Assembly: GCA_020216785.1 (NCBI GenBank)
Contig: JAIWNO010000031.1
Span: forward strand, 1-10,000
Length of the DNA: 10,000 bases
Direction of reading: 5' to 3'
Source of the DNA: Desulfomonile sp.
GTDB lineage: Bacteria; Desulfobacterota; Desulfomonilia; Desulfomonilales; Desulfomonilaceae
Shown: piece by piece, positions 6,908 to 10,000 of the stretch
Layout: each line of letters begins with the position of its first letter
How positions within the stretch are numbered: position 1 is the stretch's first letter
The notes under the pieces: model-generated
The model's database searches: none
What the model saw: the letters and a program-made list of their open reading frames with translations, nothing else
Told to the model about the DNA's origin: nothing
Translations under genes and position numbers: made by a program

Positions 6908-6932
6908 TCGCTAATGATTCGCAATAGCGATA
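6906..6932. promoter_or_regulatory. Fur/PerR-type operator over the perR start site
   Basis: TATCGCTA (6906-6913) and TAGCGATA (6925-6932) form a perfect 8-bp inverted repeat, and two inner bases on each side (TG at 6915-6916, CA at 6922-6923) keep the symmetry. The inner 19 bases (6910-6928) match the classical Fur box at 13 of 19 positions, counted by eye. The site runs from the end of the -10 to about +18, where a bound dimer would block transcription. The gene just downstream encodes a PerR-type regulator, so autoregulation is the simplest reading. Confidence 0.8.
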
Positions 6933-6948
6933 CTGGGGAGCCTCATTA

Positions 6949-7347
6949 ATGAATCCGAAACCTCCACACCGAATGACCCGACAACGCCAAGTGATACTGG
7001 AAGAGCTGACCAAGCTCACGTGCCATCCAACGGCGGAGGACCTTCACCGAATTGTTCGTGAGAGGCTCCCCAGAATTAGTATTGCGACGGTGTATCGCAA
7101 TCTTGAGCTGCTTTCGGAACAGGGGCAGGTCTGGAAGATGAGCGTCGGAGGGGCGCAGAGGCGATTCGACGGCAACACGGTCAACCATTACCACATCCGA
7201 TGCAGCGTGTGCGGCCGAGTGGATGATGTCCACATGGAAGTCATGGCGAGTCTTGAGGAAACCGCGAAGCATTCCAGTGGCTACCAGGTCATGTCTCACA
7301 CAGTCGAATTCACGGGAATCTGCCCTGATTGTGCCGGGAAGAGTTGA
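6949..7347 (+). CDS. perR: PerR-type peroxide-sensing repressor (Fur family)
   Basis: A dimeric metal-dependent DNA-binding repressor that loses DNA affinity when peroxide oxidises its sensing histidines. The 132 residues are the normal Fur-family length: a winged helix (about 5-75, recognition region ISIATVYRNLELL) followed by a dimer domain. Compared from memory with B. subtilis PerR, the regulatory metal ligands H37, D85, H91, H93 and D104 correspond to H26, D74, H80, H82 and D93 here, and the structural zinc cysteines 96, 99, 136 and 139 to C85, C88, C125 and C128, all at a constant offset of 11. Asp at the position of D104, where Fur proteins carry Glu, favours PerR over Fur. GGGGAG (6935-6940) lies 8 bases before the ATG. 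An operator covers its promoter, and rubrerythrin follows after 67 bases, the classical PerR partnership of anaerobes. Confidence 0.93.
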   Translation: MNPKPPHRMTRQRQVILEELTKLTCHPTAEDLHRIVRERLPRISIATVYRNLELLSEQGQVWKMSVGGAQRRFDGNTVNHYHIRCSVCGRVDDVHMEVMASLEETAKHSSGYQVMSHTVEFTGICPDCAGKS

Positions 7348-7414
7348 TCCTGGTTGGGCTGATTCCATTTATAGCAATCCGTTTCAAGGGATCGAACAAG
7401 GAGGAAGAGAAGAG

Positions 7415-7912
7415 ATGTCGAAAGTTGAGGAGTTTTTGCAGGCAGCGTTTGCAGGAGAGTCACAGGCAAATCGCAAGTATCTTGCCTTTGCCGCCAAGGC
7501 GGACAAAGAGGGGTACAGCCAAGCCGCTCGGCTCTTTCGGGCTGCGGCGGAGGCTGAAACCGTTCACGCGCACAACCACCTCAGGGCGCTCAAAGGCATT
7601 GGCAGCACAGCTGAGAACCTCCAGGCCGCCATCACCGGTGAGACATTCGAGTTCAAGCAGATGTACCCTGAAATGATCGCAACCGCCCAATCGGAAGGGA
7701 ACAAGGAAGCCGAGAGGACTTTCAGCTACGCCAACGAAGTTGAGAAAATCCATGCGGAGCTTTATCAGAAGCTGCTGGATAGCCTCGGCTCGTCGCAGGA
7801 AAGCTACCCGTACTATGTGTGCCCGACCTGTGGATACACAGCGGAGGGCAACCCTCCGGATGTGTGCCCCATCTGCAATGTGAAAGGAAAGATGTTTAAA
7901 AGGATTGATTGA
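7415..7912 (+). CDS. rbr: Rubrerythrin
   Basis: A cytosolic non-haem di-iron peroxidase that reduces hydrogen peroxide to water with electrons passed through its own rubredoxin-like centre. The 165 residues have the ferritin-like four-helix domain (1-125), with probable iron ligands E15 (GESQA), E48 and H51 (ETVH), E76 and E79 (ETFE), E110 and H113 (EKIH). A rubredoxin-like domain follows with CPTCG (136-140) and CPIC (151-154). The chosen start is ATG 7415, where the conserved MSKVEEFLQAAFAGE begins and AAGGAGG (7398-7404) lies 10 bases upstream; the frame is open further back to 7223, but that part overlaps perR in another frame. It lies between perR and cydA with short gaps and no terminator, so it belongs to the same peroxide-controlled operon. 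Confidence 0.95.
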   Translation: MSKVEEFLQAAFAGESQANRKYLAFAAKADKEGYSQAARLFRAAAEAETVHAHNHLRALKGIGSTAENLQAAITGETFEFKQMYPEMIATAQSEGNKEAERTFSYANEVEKIHAELYQKLLDSLGSSQESYPYYVCPTCGYTAEGNPPDVCPICNVKGKMFKRID

Positions 7913-7943
7913 GGGGATTCAAGACGAAAAGGGGGTAGGGAGT

Positions 7944-9263
7944 ATGGACGCGGTCATGCTGTCCCGCCTGCAATTTGCGGTGGCGACTTACTTTCATTTT
8001 CTGTTCGTCCCGTTGACGTTGGGCCTCTCTCTCTTGGTGGCCATAATAGAGACCCAATATGTCAGAACGGGCGACGAAGAGTACAAGAGGATGGTCAAAT
8101 TCTGGGGCAAGTTGTTCGTCATCAATTTCGCCCTGGGAGTGGTGACCGGTATCACGCTGGAATTCCAGTTCGGCACCAACTGGTCTCGATACTCAAAATA
8201 CGTGGGGGATATTTTTGGGTCTCTCCTGGCAATAGAAGCCACTCTTGCCTTTTTCCTTGAATCCACGTTCATTGGAATCTGGATATTCGGCTGGAAAAGG
8301 CTTTCCCCCAAGGCGCACGCAGCTTGCATCTGGCTGGTCGCAGCAGCCTCAAACATCTCCGCGTACTGGATCCTCGTGGCAAACTCCTGGATGCAGCATC
8401 CGGTCGGGTACGTAATCCACAATGGCCGTGCGGAACTTGCCGATTTCTGGGCCGTCGTCACCCAGCCATATGCTGTGTGGATGTTTCTCCATGTTATCAG
8501 CGGCGCCTATATCCTCTCAGGCTTCTTCGTCATGGGCGTCAGCGCGTACCACTTGCTGCGAGGACGGGAAATCTCACTGTTCAAGAGGTCCTTCAGAATC
8601 GCAGCGACGTTTGCCGTCATTTTCGCCATCGCGGAAATCGTTATCGGGGACTTCCACGGCAAAGAAATGATGAAGGCCCAGCCCACCAAGGCCGCAGCAG
8701 CGGAAGCGGTCTGGGATTCCACCAAAGGTGCGCCGCTCTATCTGTTCGTTATCCCTGATGAGGCCAAGGAGCGCAATGCCGTAGAACTGATCGGAATTCC
8801 CAAGCTGTCGAGCTGGCTGGCTTTGGGTGATAAGGACGGGCTCTATCGAGGACTCAAGGAATGGCCGAAAGAAGAGCGGCCTCCTGTCGCTGCCACCTTT
8901 TGGTCGTTCAGGCTTATGGTAATGCTCGGATTATTCTTTGCTATCGTCAGTATTATCGCCTGGATCAAACGGAACGCGCCGGAAAACAGCCCGGGGCTTC
9001 TGCGGTTGCTCGTATGGTGTATCCCCCTGCCTTACCTGGCGGCACAACTTGGATGGACAGTGACAGAGATCGGGCGGCAGCCTTGGATCGTTTACGGCAT
9101 GATGAAAACCTCGGATGCCGCGTCTCAGGTCGCCGGCTACCAGGTGGGGCTTTCATTGACGGCGTTTATTGTGGTCTATTCCTTGTTGGGAATTGCCTGC
9201 TTCTATCTGATTTACAAATACGCCCGGAAAGGCCCTGAGCCGGTCTCCGTGGCAAGCATTTAG
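7944..9263 (+). CDS. cydA: Cytochrome bd quinol oxidase subunit I
   Basis: The haem-carrying subunit of the inner-membrane bd oxidase, which oxidises quinol and reduces O2 to water with high affinity. The 439 residues begin MDAVMLSRLQFA and form about nine membrane helices. Equivalents of the E. coli key residues are visible: H18 (H19) and H183 (H186) as haem ligands, M325 in FWSFRLMV (M393), E98 and E106 (E99, E107), K249 and E254 (K252, E257) of the quinol site, and GRQPW (377-381). The H183-M325 interval is 142 residues against 207 in E. coli, so this is the short Q-loop type. ATG 7944 is the start because it aligns with the family N-terminus; a TTG at 7905 would add 13 residues and overlap rubrerythrin. 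The gap to rubrerythrin is 31 bases and to cydB 14 bases. Confidence 0.96.
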   Translation: MDAVMLSRLQFAVATYFHFLFVPLTLGLSLLVAIIETQYVRTGDEEYKRMVKFWGKLFVINFALGVVTGITLEFQFGTNWSRYSKYVGDIFGSLLAIEATLAFFLESTFIGIWIFGWKRLSPKAHAACIWLVAAASNISAYWILVANSWMQHPVGYVIHNGRAELADFWAVVTQPYAVWMFLHVISGAYILSGFFVMGVSAYHLLRGREISLFKRSFRIAATFAVIFAIAEIVIGDFHGKEMMKAQPTKAAAAEAVWDSTKGAPLYLFVIPDEAKERNAVELIGIPKLSSWLALGDKDGLYRGLKEWPKEERPPVAATFWSFRLMVMLGLFFAIVSIIAWIKRNAPENSPGLLRLLVWCIPLPYLAAQLGWTVTEIGRQPWIVYGMMKTSDAASQVAGYQVGLSLTAFIVVYSLLGIACFYLIYKYARKGPEPVSVASI

Positions 9264-9277
9264 CAAGGGGGAACGCT

Positions 9278-10000
9278 ATGTTGGAAACGGTCTGGTTCTT
9301 GCTGTGGGGAGTGCTTTGGGCAGTCTATTTCATGCTTGACGGTTTTGATCTTGGACTAGGGACCGTGGTCCCGTTCATAACGCGCGATGAGACTGAGAAG
9401 CGAGTGGCGTACAACTCAATGGGGCCTTTTTGGGACGGAAATGAGGTGTGGCTGATTACCGCCGGCGGCGTCACCTTTGCAGCGTTTCCGACCACATATG
9501 CCGTCATGTTCAGCGCCTTGTACACACCGCTCTTGTTGTTGCTCTTTGCTTTGATCGTAAGAGCGGTTGCCATGGAATTCAGGAACAAGGCAGATGATGT
9601 GAGTTGGCGCAAGTTGTGGGATGCGTGTCTTTTCTTTGGTAGTTTCATACCGGCTTTGTTATTGGGTGTTGCCTTCGCCAACATCTTTCGTGGGATACCT
9701 ATTGACGCGGAAGGCAATTTCCAGGGCAATTTGCTCACCTTGCTCAATCCGTACGGACTGCTGGGAGGCATCTTGTTCGTTCTTCTTTTCGTCGTTCACG
9801 GCTCTGTATGGTTGGCGATCAAGGCGGAGGCCCCTCTCGGGGACCGAGCGGGAAATGCGGCCGGGAAAATCTGGTGGGCGTTGCTTGTTGTGGCCGTCGC
9901 ATTTCTTGGCGCGACGTGGTTTGCGACGAGCCTATATGGAAATTACTTGAGCTACCCGGTGCTCTTGCTCATTCCCTTGGTAACCGTGGCCGCTTTATTA
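9278..10000 (+). CDS. cydB: Cytochrome bd quinol oxidase subunit II, 5' part
   Basis: The second, membrane-embedded subunit of the bd oxidase. The 241 codons present run off the right edge with no stop. The start MLETVWFLLWGVLW leads directly into the first membrane helix, followed by the family signatures DGFDLGLG (21-28) and FWDGNEVWLITAGG (51-64), then further helices at about 73-97, 115-136, 160-182 and 200-218. AAGGGGGA (9265-9272) lies 5 bases before the ATG. The 14-base gap to cydA indicates the usual cydAB transcription unit. A full protein would be about 340-380 residues, so roughly a third is missing from the window. A small accessory subunit gene (cydX-like), if present, would be expected further downstream. 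Confidence 0.95.
   Translation, partial: MLETVWFLLWGVLWAVYFMLDGFDLGLGTVVPFITRDETEKRVAYNSMGPFWDGNEVWLITAGGVTFAAFPTTYAVMFSALYTPLLLLLFALIVRAVAMEFRNKADDVSWRKLWDACLFFGSFIPALLLGVAFANIFRGIPIDAEGNFQGNLLTLLNPYGLLGGILFVLLFVVHGSVWLAIKAEAPLGDRAGNAAGKIWWALLVVAVAFLGATWFATSLYGNYLSYPVLLLIPLVTVAALL

Noticed and set aside
6230..6949. Long + strand open frame of 239 codons across the alcohol dehydrogenase start and the control region
   Set aside because: It is antisense to a clear alcohol dehydrogenase gene and then runs through the promoters and operator; no recognisable domain.
6949..7347. Ferric uptake regulator (Fur) or zinc regulator (Zur) as alternative identity of the regulator
   Set aside because: Asp at the position of B. 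subtilis PerR D104, the full set of sensing residues at constant offset, and the rubrerythrin neighbour favour PerR.
7223..7414. Open frame ahead of rubrerythrin, which would add 64 residues
   Set aside because: It overlaps perR in another frame and is not protein-like; the conserved rubrerythrin start with AAGGAGG lies at 7415.
7905..7943. TTG start that would extend CydA by 13 residues and overlap rubrerythrin
   Set aside because: The family N-terminus aligns with ATG 7944 and the extension has a hydrophilic, non-conserved sequence.

Overview
The window looks like chromosome from a free-living, mostly anaerobic or microaerophilic Gram-negative bacterium of moderate GC. A deltaproteobacterial (Desulfobacterota-like) or Nitrospirota-like host is my best guess, from three signs: a PerR-rubrerythrin-cytochrome bd oxygen-defence operon, a candidate sigma-54 promoter, and the mixture of genes. 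The assignment is inference; there is no rRNA or other phylogenetic marker here. I see no tRNA, rRNA, CRISPR array, insertion sequence or phage gene.

Region 1 (1-4674, + strand) is a carbohydrate cluster. It holds a 764-residue GT4-type glycosyltransferase fused to a C-terminal alpha-helical domain that resembles six-hairpin glycosidase/epimerase toroids, a second GT4-type glycosyltransferase (410 aa), and a GH130 enzyme (316 aa) of the beta-mannoside phosphorylase type. None has a visible signal peptide, so I expect a cytosolic glycan or glycoside to be both made and phosphorolysed here. A strong intrinsic terminator at 2337-2388 separates the first glycosyltransferase from the other two genes.

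Region 2 (4675-5508, + strand) holds a MaoC-type hot-dog (enoyl-CoA hydratase-like) protein and a short overlapping gene of unknown function. Region 3 (5546-6649, - strand) is a zinc-dependent medium-chain alcohol dehydrogenase of the aryl/benzyl-alcohol type. It converges on the small gene and has a good sigma-54 (-24/-12) candidate promoter.

Region 4 (6650-6948) is a divergent control region. It carries the sigma-54 candidate facing left and, facing right, a near-consensus sigma-70 promoter whose -10 end and start site are covered by a perfect 8-bp inverted repeat resembling a Fur/PerR box.

Region 5 (6949-10000, + strand) is perR - rbr - cydA - cydB (cydB runs off the end). PerR keeps all five metal/peroxide-sensing residues and all four zinc cysteines of the Bacillus subtilis protein at a constant offset. 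The natural reading is an autoregulated operon: PerR is inactivated by peroxide, rubrerythrin reduces peroxide, and the bd quinol oxidase removes O2. The possible novelty lies in the GT4-fusion/GT4/GH130 cluster and in the two-way control region.
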